This document shows positions 1-8,153 of a stretch of 32,208 nt of DNA, in pieces. The notes below the pieces were generated by a model. The model saw nothing but the letters and a program-made list of their open reading frames with translations. It had not been told where the DNA came from and did no database searches. Within the stretch, counting starts at the first letter, position 1. Each line of letters starts with the position of its first letter. Source of the DNA: Fimbriimonadia bacterium (GTDB taxonomy: Bacteria; Armatimonadota; Fimbriimonadia; Fimbriimonadales; JABRVX01); assembly GCA_039961735.1 (NCBI GenBank), contig JABRVX010000024.1, positions 1 to 32,208 of the forward strand. Direction: 5' to 3'. The translations under genes and the position numbers were made by a program.

Positions 1-1
1 G

Positions 2-694
2 GTGCTGAAGCCGAACATTGGCTGGCAGCGCCTTCCCGACCAAGCCGCAAACACGAACCCCGAAGTAGTGGCCGCCGTCGTGCGCATGTGCAAGAAGGCC
101 GGTGCGTCGCGGGTGCTCATCGTGGAGCACACGTGCGACCAGCCCTCCGACATCTGCTTCGAGATGAGCGGCATTCAACAGGCGGTGCGCGAGGTGGGGG
201 GCGAAATCATCGCCGCCAACCGCGAGTCGCAGTACGAGCCGCTGGACCTACCCTATGCGCGCGAGATGATGGCAGCAACCGTGGCGAAGGAGGTGCGCCG
301 CGCCGACTGCTTCATCAACATCCCCATCGCGAAGGACCACAGCCAAGCGCGCCTGAGCATCGGCATGAAGAACCTGATGGGGGTGGTCTGGGACCGGCAG
401 GAATGGCACCGCTCGCGCTCGCTGGACCAGTGCATCGCCGACTACCTAACAGGCGTGCGGCCGCACCTGACCATCGTGGACGCGGTGCGCATCTTGGTCG
501 GCATGGGCCCGAAGGGGCCGGGACCTACCAAGGACACGCAGCAGATCATCGCATCGGTGGACGCAGTCGCAGCGGATGCCTACGCGGCTACACTATTCGG
601 GCTAGGTGCAGCCGACGTGGAGTATCTGCGTATTGCAGGAGAGATGGGCCTGGGCGAGACGGATACTAACAAGATGAAGGTCCTGCGGGCGTAG
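2..694 (+). CDS. DUF362 family protein, 5' end cut by the window
   Basis: The frame is open from the first bases of the window, and the protein begins at a motif (LKPNIGW) that normally lies inside DUF362 domains, so the true start is probably upstream even though a GTG stands at position 2. The visible 230 residues carry family hallmarks: a stretch on a gene-product segment like SRVLIVEHTCD, a central KDHSQARLSIGMKNLMG block, and a C-terminal VDAVAADAYAA region. No signal peptide is visible in the part seen. DUF362 proteins are poorly characterised and often sit with ferredoxins. The next gene starts 9 nt after the stop codon and encodes a multi-cluster ferredoxin, so a shared operon and a redox role are likely but inferred. 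Function of the domain itself is unknown. Confidence 0.82.
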   Translation: MLKPNIGWQRLPDQAANTNPEVVAAVVRMCKKAGASRVLIVEHTCDQPSDICFEMSGIQQAVREVGGEIIAANRESQYEPLDLPYAREMMAATVAKEVRRADCFINIPIAKDHSQARLSIGMKNLMGVVWDRQEWHRSRSLDQCIADYLTGVRPHLTIVDAVRILVGMGPKGPGPTKDTQQIIASVDAVAADAYAATLFGLGAADVEYLRIAGEMGLGETDTNKMKVLRA

Positions 695-703
695 GGGCAT
701 CGG

Positions 704-2353
704 GTGCCGACCACCGAAGCGACCACGAGAACGAAACGCAAGCGCTGGACAATGCGCGCCTCGCGTCGCTGGGTGCAGGTCGCATTCTTATTGCTGTTTC
801 TGTGGCTCATCGTGGTAACAGTCTTCCCGTTGCGCTCGGTCATCCCCCCCGATCTCTTCCTGCGAGCCGACCCGCTGGTCGCGCTGACCGCGATGCTCGC
901 CTCTCGTGCCTGGTTGTCGGAAGCAGCGACGTACTCAGGAGTGATAGTTGTAGGCACGGTGTTGTTCGGGCGCTTCTTCTGCGGGTGGGTGTGCCCGATG
1001 GGCACGGTGATCGACCTCTCGGACCGCTATCTCATCCACAAAAAGCGCGAGCAGGGCGAGAGCCGCGCACGCAACTTGAAGTACTACCTGTTAGGTGGTC
1101 TCGCAGTTGCTGCGCTGTTCTCTTCGCAGGTCACCTACTTCTTCGATCCGATCAGCCTCGTCACGCGCACCGTGATATGGGTGTTGGTGCCTGCGTTCAC
1201 CATGGTCGGGCATTGGGTGCAGGCGCAACCCATCGTGTACGATATTGCGCCGGCGCTGGCTCAGTCGAGGCTGATCACCGAGATCGTGCCGCACTTTCGC
1301 TTGGGTTGGGTGGCGGTGCTGCTGTTTGCTGGCATCCTGGCATTGGGGCTGATTTCCCAGCGTTTTTGGTGCCGTAACCTCTGTCCTCTAGGGGCCTTGT
1401 TAGCACTGCTCTCGCGATGGGGGCTCGTGCGTCGCACCGTGAGCGATGACGCATGCACTGGCTGCTCTGCTTGTGACCGCTTCTGCAAGATGGGTGCTAT
1501 CAAGGCCGATCCAAAACATTACCAAGCAACCGAGTGCATCTACTGCTTCAACTGCGTGGAGGTTTGCGCGCCGCGCGGCACGTCATTCCCGATCCGGTTA
1601 GGGACGCAGCAGTTTCACACCGAGCTCGACCTGTCTAGGCGCAGGCTCCTCGGTGCTGCTGCGGGCGGACTGCTTTTCGCGGCGCTGGCCAAGAGCGACC
1701 CCGGCTCGAAGCGCAGCGGCAATACGCAGATTCGGGTCTCCAGCCCCGGCCTGATCCGCCCGCCTGGCAGCGCGCCGGAAGACGAGTTCCTCGACCTGTG
1801 CACGCGTTGCGGGCTCTGCATGAAGGCCTGTCCGACGAATGGCCTGCAGCCCGCTCTCGGCGAAGCCGGCCTGGAGGGCCTTTGGACGCCGGTGCTCGTT
1901 CCGCGAATCGGCTACTGCTCCCAGCACTGTACGCTCTGCGGTCAAACCTGTCCTACGGACGCCATCCGGGAGTTCTCGGCGGCCGAAAAGAAGTATCTGT
2001 ACATCGGGACCGCGTTCATAGACCGCAGCACCTGCCTGGTGTGGGCCAACGACAAGCACTGCTTGGTTTGCGATGAGGTGTGCTCTTACCGCGCCCTGCA
2101 CTGGAAGGTAGTGGACGGACGTCGAAGGCCCTTCGTGGACGAGGGAAAGTGTACGGGCTGCGGCGAATGTGAGACCAAGTGTCCGATCCAACCGGTGGCG
2201 GCCATCCGAGTGACGTCCATCGGCGACAAGAGGCATCTGCCGCGCGAACGGCAACGGGCGAATTTCGAGGCGGCGGAGCGCGCCGCCAAGTCGCGCCCTC
2301 CCTCCGAGGGCGCGCCGACCCCCGACCGACCTTCACCCTATGGAGGGAAGTAG
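704..2353 (+). CDS. Membrane polyferredoxin, NapH-NapG-like fusion (549 aa)
   Basis: The first half (about residues 20-240) resembles NapH/NosR-type membrane ferredoxins: several hydrophobic helices with two cytoplasmic CxxxCP loops (FFCGWVCP at 91-98, CRNLCP at 223-228), followed by two 4Fe-4S motifs beginning at C251 and C278. Residues 311-330 then contain SRRRLLG followed by a hydrophobic run, which looks like a twin-arginine signal in the middle of the chain. The second half resembles NapG: CTRCGLCMKACP (366-377), CSQHCTLCGQTCP (405-417), a cluster at 444-460 and CTGCGECETKCP (483-494). In other bacteria NapH and NapG are separate proteins that pass quinol electrons to periplasmic enzymes. 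Here no Nap reductase is visible, so the electron acceptor is unknown. The start is a GTG preceded by a GGGG run. The spacer to the next start is 4 nt. Confidence 0.85.
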   Translation: MPTTEATTRTKRKRWTMRASRRWVQVAFLLLFLWLIVVTVFPLRSVIPPDLFLRADPLVALTAMLASRAWLSEAATYSGVIVVGTVLFGRFFCGWVCPMGTVIDLSDRYLIHKKREQGESRARNLKYYLLGGLAVAALFSSQVTYFFDPISLVTRTVIWVLVPAFTMVGHWVQAQPIVYDIAPALAQSRLITEIVPHFRLGWVAVLLFAGILALGLISQRFWCRNLCPLGALLALLSRWGLVRRTVSDDACTGCSACDRFCKMGAIKADPKHYQATECIYCFNCVEVCAPRGTSFPIRLGTQQFHTELDLSRRRLLGAAAGGLLFAALAKSDPGSKRSGNTQIRVSSPGLIRPPGSAPEDEFLDLCTRCGLCMKACPTNGLQPALGEAGLEGLWTPVLVPRIGYCSQHCTLCGQTCPTDAIREFSAAEKKYLYIGTAFIDRSTCLVWANDKHCLVCDEVCSYRALHWKVVDGRRRPFVDEGKCTGCGECETKCPIQPVAAIRVTSIGDKRHLPRERQRANFEAAERAAKSRPPSEGAPTPDRPSPYGGK

Positions 2354-2357
2354 CGAA

Positions 2358-3347
2358 ATGGACACAGGGCAATCCAGAAGAGAGTTTCTGAAGAGTGCTG
2401 CGGCCGCCGGGCTAGGCCTGGCTATCGGAGGTAGGGCGACCGGGGTGCTACAGGAGAAGGCACAGGCCAAGGCGACCGTCGTTGTAGTTCGCAACGCGGA
2501 CGCGCAGGACTCCGAGCATCGCTATCGGGCGGATGTCGTGAAAAAGATGGTGTTCGAGGCGGTGCGTAGGCTGAGTGGAGAGAGTACCGACAAGGCGGCG
2601 TGGAGTCGCTACTTCAAGCCTAGCGACGTGGTAGGTATCAAGCTCAACTGCCTCTTCGGCATGAACGCCTCTACGCATCCCGAGGTGGCATACGCCGTCG
2701 CGGAGGGCATTCAGCTAGCTGGCGTGAAGCCGGAGAACATCATCTTGTGGGATCGCAGCGACGGCGACCTGGCGAAGTCGGGCTACGAGATCAACCGCGA
2801 CGGGCCCGGCATCCGTTGCTATGGGACCAACGGAGAGTACGAGGAGAACAATACGCAGCAAGGGTCGTTCAACGGGAAGCTGACGAGAATCCTAACAGAG
2901 CGCATCACTGCACTGGCAAACGTCCCGATCCTGAAGGATCATGGCACCGCGGGTGTTACCATCGCGTTCAAGAACCACTATGGCACGTGTAACAATCCGG
3001 GCGCGCACCACGGCAACAACTGCGATCCCTACCTCGCCGATCTGAACAACGTGCCCGCGATCAAAGACAAGACCCGACTCGTCATCTGTGATGCCATCCG
3101 AGCATTGTGCAATGGCGGACCGGGCCTCAATCCTAAGTATCTGTGGGATCAGAACTGCATCCTGGCTGCAACCGACCCTGTAGCGCTCGACTACGTCGGA
3201 TGGCGGATGATCGAGGACCGCCGCAAGGAAGTGGGCCTTCCTTCTCTAGCCGATGCTGGTAGGCCCGTTAGGCACCTGGCAACCGCCGAGAAACTCGGCT
3301 TAGGCATTGCAGACCCCGCACGGATCTCCATGGTGACGATCGGATGA
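2358..3347 (+). CDS. Tat-exported DUF362 protein
   Basis: I chose the ATG at 2358 because GGAGGG at 2342-2347 is well placed for it; a frame-compatible ATG at 2340 lies inside the upstream gene. The 329-residue protein opens with a clear twin-arginine signal (SRREFLK at residues 6-12, then an Ala/Gly-rich hydrophobic stretch), so it is probably folded with a cofactor and exported. The remainder matches the DUF362 pattern, including VVGIKLNCLFG, a VPILKDHGTAG block, an internal FKNHYGTC segment and the ATDPVALDYVGW region near the end. Several Cys and His residues lie in the FKNHYGTC to HHGNNCDPY stretch and may bind metal, which is inference. It is the second DUF362 gene of the operon, paired with the fused polyferredoxin. 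Its end overlaps the next start in ATGA. Confidence 0.85.
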   Translation: MDTGQSRREFLKSAAAAGLGLAIGGRATGVLQEKAQAKATVVVVRNADAQDSEHRYRADVVKKMVFEAVRRLSGESTDKAAWSRYFKPSDVVGIKLNCLFGMNASTHPEVAYAVAEGIQLAGVKPENIILWDRSDGDLAKSGYEINRDGPGIRCYGTNGEYEENNTQQGSFNGKLTRILTERITALANVPILKDHGTAGVTIAFKNHYGTCNNPGAHHGNNCDPYLADLNNVPAIKDKTRLVICDAIRALCNGGPGLNPKYLWDQNCILAATDPVALDYVGWRMIEDRRKEVGLPSLADAGRPVRHLATAEKLGLGIADPARISMVTIG

Positions 3348-3871
3348 TGGCGCGAACACTGTTAGTATTCCTCTGCCTCGCAGTCGTCGCCGCTGCATAT
3401 GGCCAGGGAGAGAGCTCGAAGGCTGCACGCGCACTTCCCGCCGCCTCGGAGCTGACAGGTTGGCAGGAGGTGAAGGGGTCCTATCAGTACGGCACGGGCG
3501 ACGGGTTGACCGCTATTTACAACGGCGGTTACATGATGTATGTGAATGCCGGAGTGGTGGAGGCGGCGCAGAGACTGTACCGGAAGGACAAGCTGTACCT
3601 GACGATTACCACTCACACGATGCGCACCGCCAACGCGGCGTCGGCATTTCTGCAGCACTGGGAGAAGGCCAACGCGAAGGAGAAGCGCGAGAGCACCCCC
3701 GGGCGAGGAAAGGGCTTCGTCGTGATGGTAGGTGGCGCGACGAACGTGTACTGGGTGCAAGGTGGATACTTCGTGACCATTATGGTCACGGGATCGGATG
3801 CTGCCGCAAAGAAGGAAGCCCTTGCCGCACTGGCAGTCGTGGCCAAAAAGACTGCCGCCCCGGCGAAGTAG
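3344..3871 (+). CDS. Secreted DUF6599-like protein
   Basis: The ATG at 3344 overlaps the upstream TGA (ATGATG), so translation is probably coupled; the second ATG at 3347 is equally possible. The 175-residue product starts with a signal peptide (hydrophobic to about residue 20, ending near AAAYGQ). The mature part has the pattern I associate with DUF6599: a LPAASELTGW opening, a YNGG(Y)MMYVN segment and a YLTITTHTMRTANAASAF block. DUF6599-type proteins are found beside DUF362 and polyferredoxin genes in other phyla, which matches this context, but I cannot confirm the family by search. No cysteines or heme motifs occur in the mature part, so it is not itself an obvious electron carrier. A hairpin terminator follows 37 nt later. 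Confidence 0.7.
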   Translation: MMARTLLVFLCLAVVAAAYGQGESSKAARALPAASELTGWQEVKGSYQYGTGDGLTAIYNGGYMMYVNAGVVEAAQRLYRKDKLYLTITTHTMRTANAASAFLQHWEKANAKEKRESTPGRGKGFVVMVGGATNVYWVQGGYFVTIMVTGSDAAAKKEALAALAVVAKKTAAPAK

Positions 3872-3907
3872 GTGCCATACCTCCCTCTCCCTTGCCCATA
3901 TGGCGAA

Positions 3908-3933
3908 GGCCGCTCGGCAAGTGCCGAGCGGCC
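3908..3933 (+). terminator. Hairpin terminator of the redox operon
   Basis: A perfect 12-bp inverted repeat (3908-3919 with 3922-3933, arms GGCCGCTCGGCA / TGCCGAGCGGCC) lies between two convergent genes and is followed by TATTCTGCTT. The short loop means the innermost pairs would open. The T-rich side faces the + strand, so it most likely ends the operon at 2-3871, and it may also slow transcripts coming from the opposite strand. Confidence 0.65.
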
Positions 3934-3967
3934 TATTCTGCTTGCGAGCCTCCGTACAAACCGCTAG

Positions 3968-4348
3968 CTACATGCCGCGGCAGCCTCCGCAACCGCCGCC
4001 CGCGGCACCTTCGCCTTCTTCCGTCGCGAACGAGCTCCCGCAACCGCAAGATGCCGCCGCGTTCGGGTTCTCGATCTTGAACCCGCCGCCTAGAACGTCC
4101 TCCACGTAATCGACCTCCGAACCTGCCATGTAGCTCAGGCTCAAAGAGTCGATCAACACCCGAACGCCCTGGCTGTCGAACGTCTGGTCGTTCTCGTCGG
4201 GCTGGCCATCGTCAATGGCCATGCCGTACTGCAGGCCCGAGCAGCCGCCTCCCGCAACCCACACGCGCAGGAACGCCTCCGGCTTGTTCTGCTCGTTTAG
4301 AAGGTTCTTGATCTCGGTCGCTGCGCGCTCCGTCAAGGTTATGGACAT
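3968..4348 (-). CDS. A-type iron-sulfur carrier (IscA/SufA/ErpA family) with Cys-bearing tail
   Basis: The ATG at 4348 is preceded by GGAGGAG with a 6-nt spacer, so the longer open frame reaching 4384 is not needed. The 126-residue protein has the complete A-type carrier signature: GGGCSGLQYG with C36, and SCGCGSSF with C101 and C103, the three cysteines that bind the cluster passed to client apoproteins. Normal family members end at or just after the CGCGxSF motif. This one continues for about 19 residues, rich in Glu and Gly, with a further CGGC pair (C120, C123). The gene lies just beyond an operon encoding a protein with at least six Fe-S sites, on the opposite strand. Which family branch it belongs to cannot be told from sequence alone. 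Confidence 0.92.
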   Translation of the reverse strand: MSITLTERAATEIKNLLNEQNKPEAFLRVWVAGGGCSGLQYGMAIDDGQPDENDQTFDSQGVRVLIDSLSLSYMAGSEVDYVEDVLGGGFKIENPNAAASCGCGSSFATEEGEGAAGGGCGGCRGM

Positions 4349-4453
4349 CTCACACTCCTCCAAAATCCGCCGATACCTTACCACATACTACGGATTTTAG
4401 CTAGCCTAAGTAATCGGGCGGCCCGTTCGGCCCACCGATTCCGGCAAAGAGAA

Positions 4454-4486
4454 CGGCCCCGGCTGCCGGATGAGGCGACGGGGCCG
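4454..4486 (-). terminator. Intrinsic terminator after the STN-zinc ribbon gene
   Basis: On the minus strand, arms CGGCCCCG and CGGGGCCG (4479-4486 and 4454-4461, 17-nt loop) are followed by TTCTCTTTG. It begins 20 nt past the stop codon at 4506, the expected place for an intrinsic terminator of that gene. Confidence 0.6.
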
Positions 4487-4505
4487 CGAGCGGGGCGGGA
4501 CGAGT

Positions 4506-5285
4506 TCAGCTCTTCGTTGTAATCGGCTTCACCCAGTAACCACACGAGGGGCAGTACTTCCAGAGCTCTTTGAGTTCGTGCTTGCAGTTGGGACACTTCA
4601 TCGAGACTGCCGGCTGTGGCGCAGGCGCCACATTTGCCTTGCCCGCCGTTTCGATCACGACCGAAGGCTTTTCGGCTGCCGGCGTGGTCGTCGTCGCCTT
4701 CCCGATTCGAATCGAGCCGTCCAGCATCGGCTCCCATGAGAGCTGAGCGGCCTTCGTCAGGGTGTCCAGCGCATACCGTAGCGTGACGTTGGAGAAGGAA
4801 ACATTGACGAGGTAGTTGGGCACGGTGGGCTCGACGCGGATCTGCATCCCTGCGAGCTTCCCGAGCGAAGAGAAGGCGTTGGTCAGGGCGATCTTCTGGT
4901 CTTTCAGCGTGACGATGCGACTGAGAATGGCCTGCCAGTCGAAGTCGGAGCCAAGGCGTCCGCTCGGGGCGACCACCACCGGCTGAGGACCTATGTAGTA
5001 CACGCCGTCACGGATCTCGTAGTGCAGCTTCGCCTGCTGCAGCAACAGGTTGAACGCGGCGTCGAACTCGACATCGTACACGGACATATAGAGCTGGTGG
5101 CGCACCGAGCTGTCCAGTATGTAGTTCTTGCGGGCCTGGGTGAAAAGGCTATGAATGGCATCACGCACATCGCGGCCAGAGGACTCGATGCTGTACTTGG
5201 GCGCGGAATCGGAAGTTGCGGCCGCATCCTGCGCGGGTGCAGTCATCACGAGGAAGGCGGCAATCGCGAGCACTACCCATCTCAT
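4506..5285 (-). CDS. Exported protein with two STN-like domains and a C-terminal zinc ribbon
   Basis: The 259-residue product begins with a signal peptide (MRWVVLAIAAFLVMTAPAQ). Residues about 30-99 and 128-196 look like two copies of the short secretin/TonB N-terminal fold: in each, a stretch such as VRDAIHSLFTQARKNYILD is followed by a predicted strand and then an amphipathic segment (FDAAFNLLLQQAKLHYE; LRYALDTLTKAAQLSWE), ending in a Y/I-x-I-G. After a Pro/Ala/Thr-rich linker comes a four-cysteine ribbon (C231, C234, C245, C248). Zinc ribbons are usually cytoplasmic, so one behind a signal peptide is odd. It lacks the secretin channel domain. GGAG precedes the ATG, and the gene follows the putative anti-sigma gene by 15 nt, so they are probably cotranscribed. 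Function unknown; the domain reading is mine. Confidence 0.68.
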   Translation of the reverse strand: MRWVVLAIAAFLVMTAPAQDAAATSDSAPKYSIESSGRDVRDAIHSLFTQARKNYILDSSVRHQLYMSVYDVEFDAAFNLLLQQAKLHYEIRDGVYYIGPQPVVVAPSGRLGSDFDWQAILSRIVTLKDQKIALTNAFSSLGKLAGMQIRVEPTVPNYLVNVSFSNVTLRYALDTLTKAAQLSWEPMLDGSIRIGKATTTTPAAEKPSVVIETAGKANVAPAPQPAVSMKCPNCKHELKELWKYCPSCGYWVKPITTKS

Positions 5286-5300
5286 ATCGCGTTCTACTCC

Positions 5301-5960
5301 TTATTGCGGGATGTTCGACCCGGCACGGCGCACGACCGAGCCGGACGGGTCCAGGATTTCCACTTCGGATCGGGGTTGCGGTTTGCTGGGCACGGCGCTT
5401 GGTGCAGGTCGCCGGACTGCGGGCTGAGCCGTCTTCCGTGGTAGTTTCGGTTGGGGCTTGGTGGACGGCTTCGGCGGCTCCGGGGTGGCTTTCACGGCTT
5501 CCGCGGGCGGCGCCTTCGTGTCGGCCACGCGTCCACCGCTCGCAGGCGGAGGCGCCTGCCTGTTCGAAACCGGCTCGCTCATCGGTGGCTTCGCCTCTCC
5601 AACACCCATAGTGGTGGCCTTCGGGCCCAGGAGGTTGTCCGTGGGATTCGCCAACCGCCACAGGTAGGCAGAGGCGAAGAGAGCAGCAACCAGAACCACG
5701 GACAAGGCCACGCCGAGGGGCCGGTTGACTCGAGGCACGAGACCCAGCGCAGCGAGCGCCTCCTGCAGGTCCTCCTCCGAGGCGTTACGGGCCAGCAGCT
5801 CGTTCAAAAGCCCCCGCTTCTCCGCAACCGCCTGCTTGCACTTATCGCAAGAAGCGATGTGTCGTTCGAACTGCTGGACTCGAGCTTCTGGGTCCAGGTC
5901 CCCGGTGAGATACCGGGTGATCCAGCCCTGATACTTCCGGCACTGCAGACGTTTCAGCAT
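5301..5960 (-). CDS. Putative membrane anti-sigma factor with zinc-binding N-terminus
   Basis: With the ATG at 5960 the protein has 219 residues; an in-frame TTG at 5972 would add four. The N-terminus has C7 and the HIASCDKC motif (H34, C38, C41), the pattern of zinc-binding anti-sigma domains that hold an ECF sigma factor in the cytoplasm. A single hydrophobic helix lies at about residues 82-100. The remainder, predicted to be outside the membrane, is a long low-complexity region rich in Pro, Ala and Lys, ending in a short SEVEILDPSGSVVRRAG segment. ECF sigma genes normally sit directly upstream of such genes, but none is seen here: the upstream neighbour is divergent and encodes a beta-helix protein. 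The partner may lie elsewhere, or the protein may have another role. It is followed by the STN-zinc ribbon gene. Confidence 0.7.
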   Translation of the reverse strand: MLKRLQCRKYQGWITRYLTGDLDPEARVQQFERHIASCDKCKQAVAEKRGLLNELLARNASEEDLQEALAALGLVPRVNRPLGVALSVVLVAALFASAYLWRLANPTDNLLGPKATTMGVGEAKPPMSEPVSNRQAPPPASGGRVADTKAPPAEAVKATPEPPKPSTKPQPKLPRKTAQPAVRRPAPSAVPSKPQPRSEVEILDPSGSVVRRAGSNIPQ

Positions 5961-6110
5961 CAGCCTTGACAAACCGCTCTAAGTTTCGCGGCGACACGCG
6001 TGCGCGCGCCGCGTAGTGTGATTGTCGGCACAAACGCCGCACCTCTTCAGCAGGTGTGAGCAGGTTGAAAGAGAACCGAATGGATAGCGCAACGTGCAGG
6101 TGTCCAGACT

Positions 6111-8153
6111 ATGATCCTCTCTCTCGCTCTCTCGGTGGTCACGATGACGGTTCCCACGACCGTGAGCGGCGGTGCCATCACGTACTATGTGTCCCCGAAG
6201 GGCAATGACGCGTGGACCGGGAAGCTCCCTGAGCCGAATCGTGACCGCACCGACGGGCCCTTCGCGCGGCTCGAGCGTGCCCGTGACGCGATCCGTGCGA
6301 TGCGACGGAGAGAGGGCGGGCTGATGCAGCCGGTGCGCGTCCAACTGCGCGCTGGCACGTACTACTTGACACGCACATTCGAACTCGGTCCCTCGGACTC
6401 GGGCACCGCAGCCTGCCCGATCAGCTACGAAGCGTATCCCGGCGAGCGGCCCGTGCTGAGTGGCGGCCTTCGGCTGAGCGGACTGCGGGAAACGCGTGTC
6501 AACGACAGGCTGGCCTGGACCGTCGAGGTGCCTACCAAGGCCATGCTGCCTCTGCCCTTTCGTCAGCTCTTCGTCAACGGCGAGCGGCGATTCCGATCCC
6601 GTCTGCCCAAGGATGGGTACTACCGAATCGAGTCACTCCCGGATCTGAAGGATGGCCAGCCCTGGAACGAAGGTCAGAACCGGTTCGTTTTCGCACCCGG
6701 TGACGTACGTGCCTGGAGCCACGCTGCCGACGTGGACGTAGTAGCGTTGCACTTCTGGATCGAGTCGCGAATGCGAATCGCCTCCGTGGACGAGGGAACG
6801 AGGATCGTCACACTAGACCGTAAGAGTACGTTCCGCATGTCCGACGATTTCGCTGCGGACCGTGGGGCGCGGTACTACCTGGAGAACGTGTACGAAGCTC
6901 TGACAGAACCAGGCACGTGGCACCTCGCAAGCCGGGACGGCGTGCTGACGTACCTACCCATCCCCGGCGAATCACCCAGCAGAACACTGATGGTAGTGCC
7001 GAGGCTGACGACGCTACTTCGCCTGGCGGGTGATACGGGTACAGACCAGAGCGTCGAGCATGTGTCGTTGCGAGGTCTGACGTTCCAACACACCGAGTTC
7101 TCCTATCCCGACGGCGATGCCGGCTCGGTCCAGGCGGCATTCGAGGTCCCCGGCGCGATCGTATTGAAAGGAGCGCGCCGATGCGCGATGGTGAACTGCG
7201 AGGTGTCGCAGATAGGTACCTATGCCATCGAAGTAGGTCCCGGCTGCGAGGACGTGTCCGTACGAGCATGCCGCATCACCGACATGGGAGCGGGAGGCAT
7301 CAAGGTGCAGCCGGGCAGCATCCGGACCACCATATGCGACTGTGACATCGGTGATGGCGGTAAGCTGTTTCACAGCGCAGTCGGAGTGTGGATCGGGAAC
7401 AGCGGTCATAACAACGTGCTGCACAATCACATCCACCACCTCGACTACACGGGCGTATCGGTCGGCTGGGTATGGGGCTACGGAGAGAGCAAAGCGGTGC
7501 GCAACATAGTAGAGAAGAACCACATTCACGACGTCGGCCGCGGGGTATTGAGCGACCTAGCCGGCGTGTACACGCTGGGGGTCTCCCCCGGTACGCGAGT
7601 GGTCGGCAATCTCATTCACGACTGCATCTCTTACAGCTACGGAGGGTGGGGGCTGTACACCGATGAAGGGAGCTCTCACATCCTCCTAGAAAACAACCTC
7701 GTGTACCGCACCAAAACGGGCGGATTCCACCAGCACTATGGACGCGAGAACGTGATACGTAACAACATCTTCGCCTTCTCGCAGGAGTGGCAGCTGCAGC
7801 GCAGTCGAGTGGAGGAGCACATCTCGTTTCGCTTCCTGCGCAACATAGTCTACTACGAGCAGGGTGACCTGCTCGGGGGAAACTGGGCGGATGACCGATT
7901 CGAGATGGAGAGTAACCTATACTTCGACCGCTCGGGACGAGAGGTGAGATTCGGGCAGGTCGGATGGAGCGAATGGCAGTCGCGAGGGCATGATCTTGCA
8001 AGCAAGGTCGCCGACCCCCTGTTCGTGGACCCGGATCGAGGGGACTTCCGCCTGAAAGACGGGTCCCCCGCGTTGGTATTGGGCTTCCGACCTATAGACC
8101 TAACTGACATCGGGCCGCGCGTGGCGGTCGGACCGGAAGGAGTAAGCAAGTGA
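6111..8153 (+). CDS. Secreted right-handed beta-helix protein, GH141-like
   Basis: The 680-residue product starts with a short signal peptide ([12 protein letters not shown]...), then the opening [15 protein letters not shown] typical of large parallel beta-helix carbohydrate-active proteins. Repeating N-x-I/V-H-x-I turns (for example [32 protein letters not shown]) mark the rungs of the helix at about residues 350-600. The block [19 protein letters not shown] followed by [16 protein letters not shown] is what I recall from family GH141 members, which include an alpha-L-fucosidase and xylanases; the exact substrate cannot be called. The start has an AGGTG upstream with a spacing of about 8 nt. 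The end overlaps the next gene by 4 nt (GTGA), so the two are translationally coupled. Likely acts on a plant or algal polysaccharide outside the cytoplasm (inference). Confidence 0.8.
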   Translation: MILSLALSVVTMTVPTTVSGGAITYYVSPKGNDAWTGKLPEPNRDRTDGPFARLERARDAIRAMRRREGGLMQPVRVQLRAGTYYLTRTFELGPSDSGTAACPISYEAYPGERPVLSGGLRLSGLRETRVNDRLAWTVEVPTKAMLPLPFRQLFVNGERRFRSRLPKDGYYRIESLPDLKDGQPWNEGQNRFVFAPGDVRAWSHAADVDVVALHFWIESRMRIASVDEGTRIVTLDRKSTFRMSDDFAADRGARYYLENVYEALTEPGTWHLASRDGVLTYLPIPGESPSRTLMVVPRLTTLLRLAGDTGTDQSVEHVSLRGLTFQHTEFSYPDGDAGSVQAAFEVPGAIVLKGARRCAMVNCEVSQIGTYAIEVGPGCEDVSVRACRITDMGAGGIKVQPGSIRTTICDCDIGDGGKLFHSAVGVWIGNSGHNNVLHNHIHHLDYTGVSVGWVWGYGESKAVRNIVEKNHIHDVGRGVLSDLAGVYTLGVSPGTRVVGNLIHDCISYSYGGWGLYTDEGSSHILLENNLVYRTKTGGFHQHYGRENVIRNNIFAFSQEWQLQRSRVEEHISFRFLRNIVYYEQGDLLGGNWADDRFEMESNLYFDRSGREVRFGQVGWSEWQSRGHDLASKVADPLFVDPDRGDFRLKDGSPALVLGFRPIDLTDIGPRVAVGPEGVSK

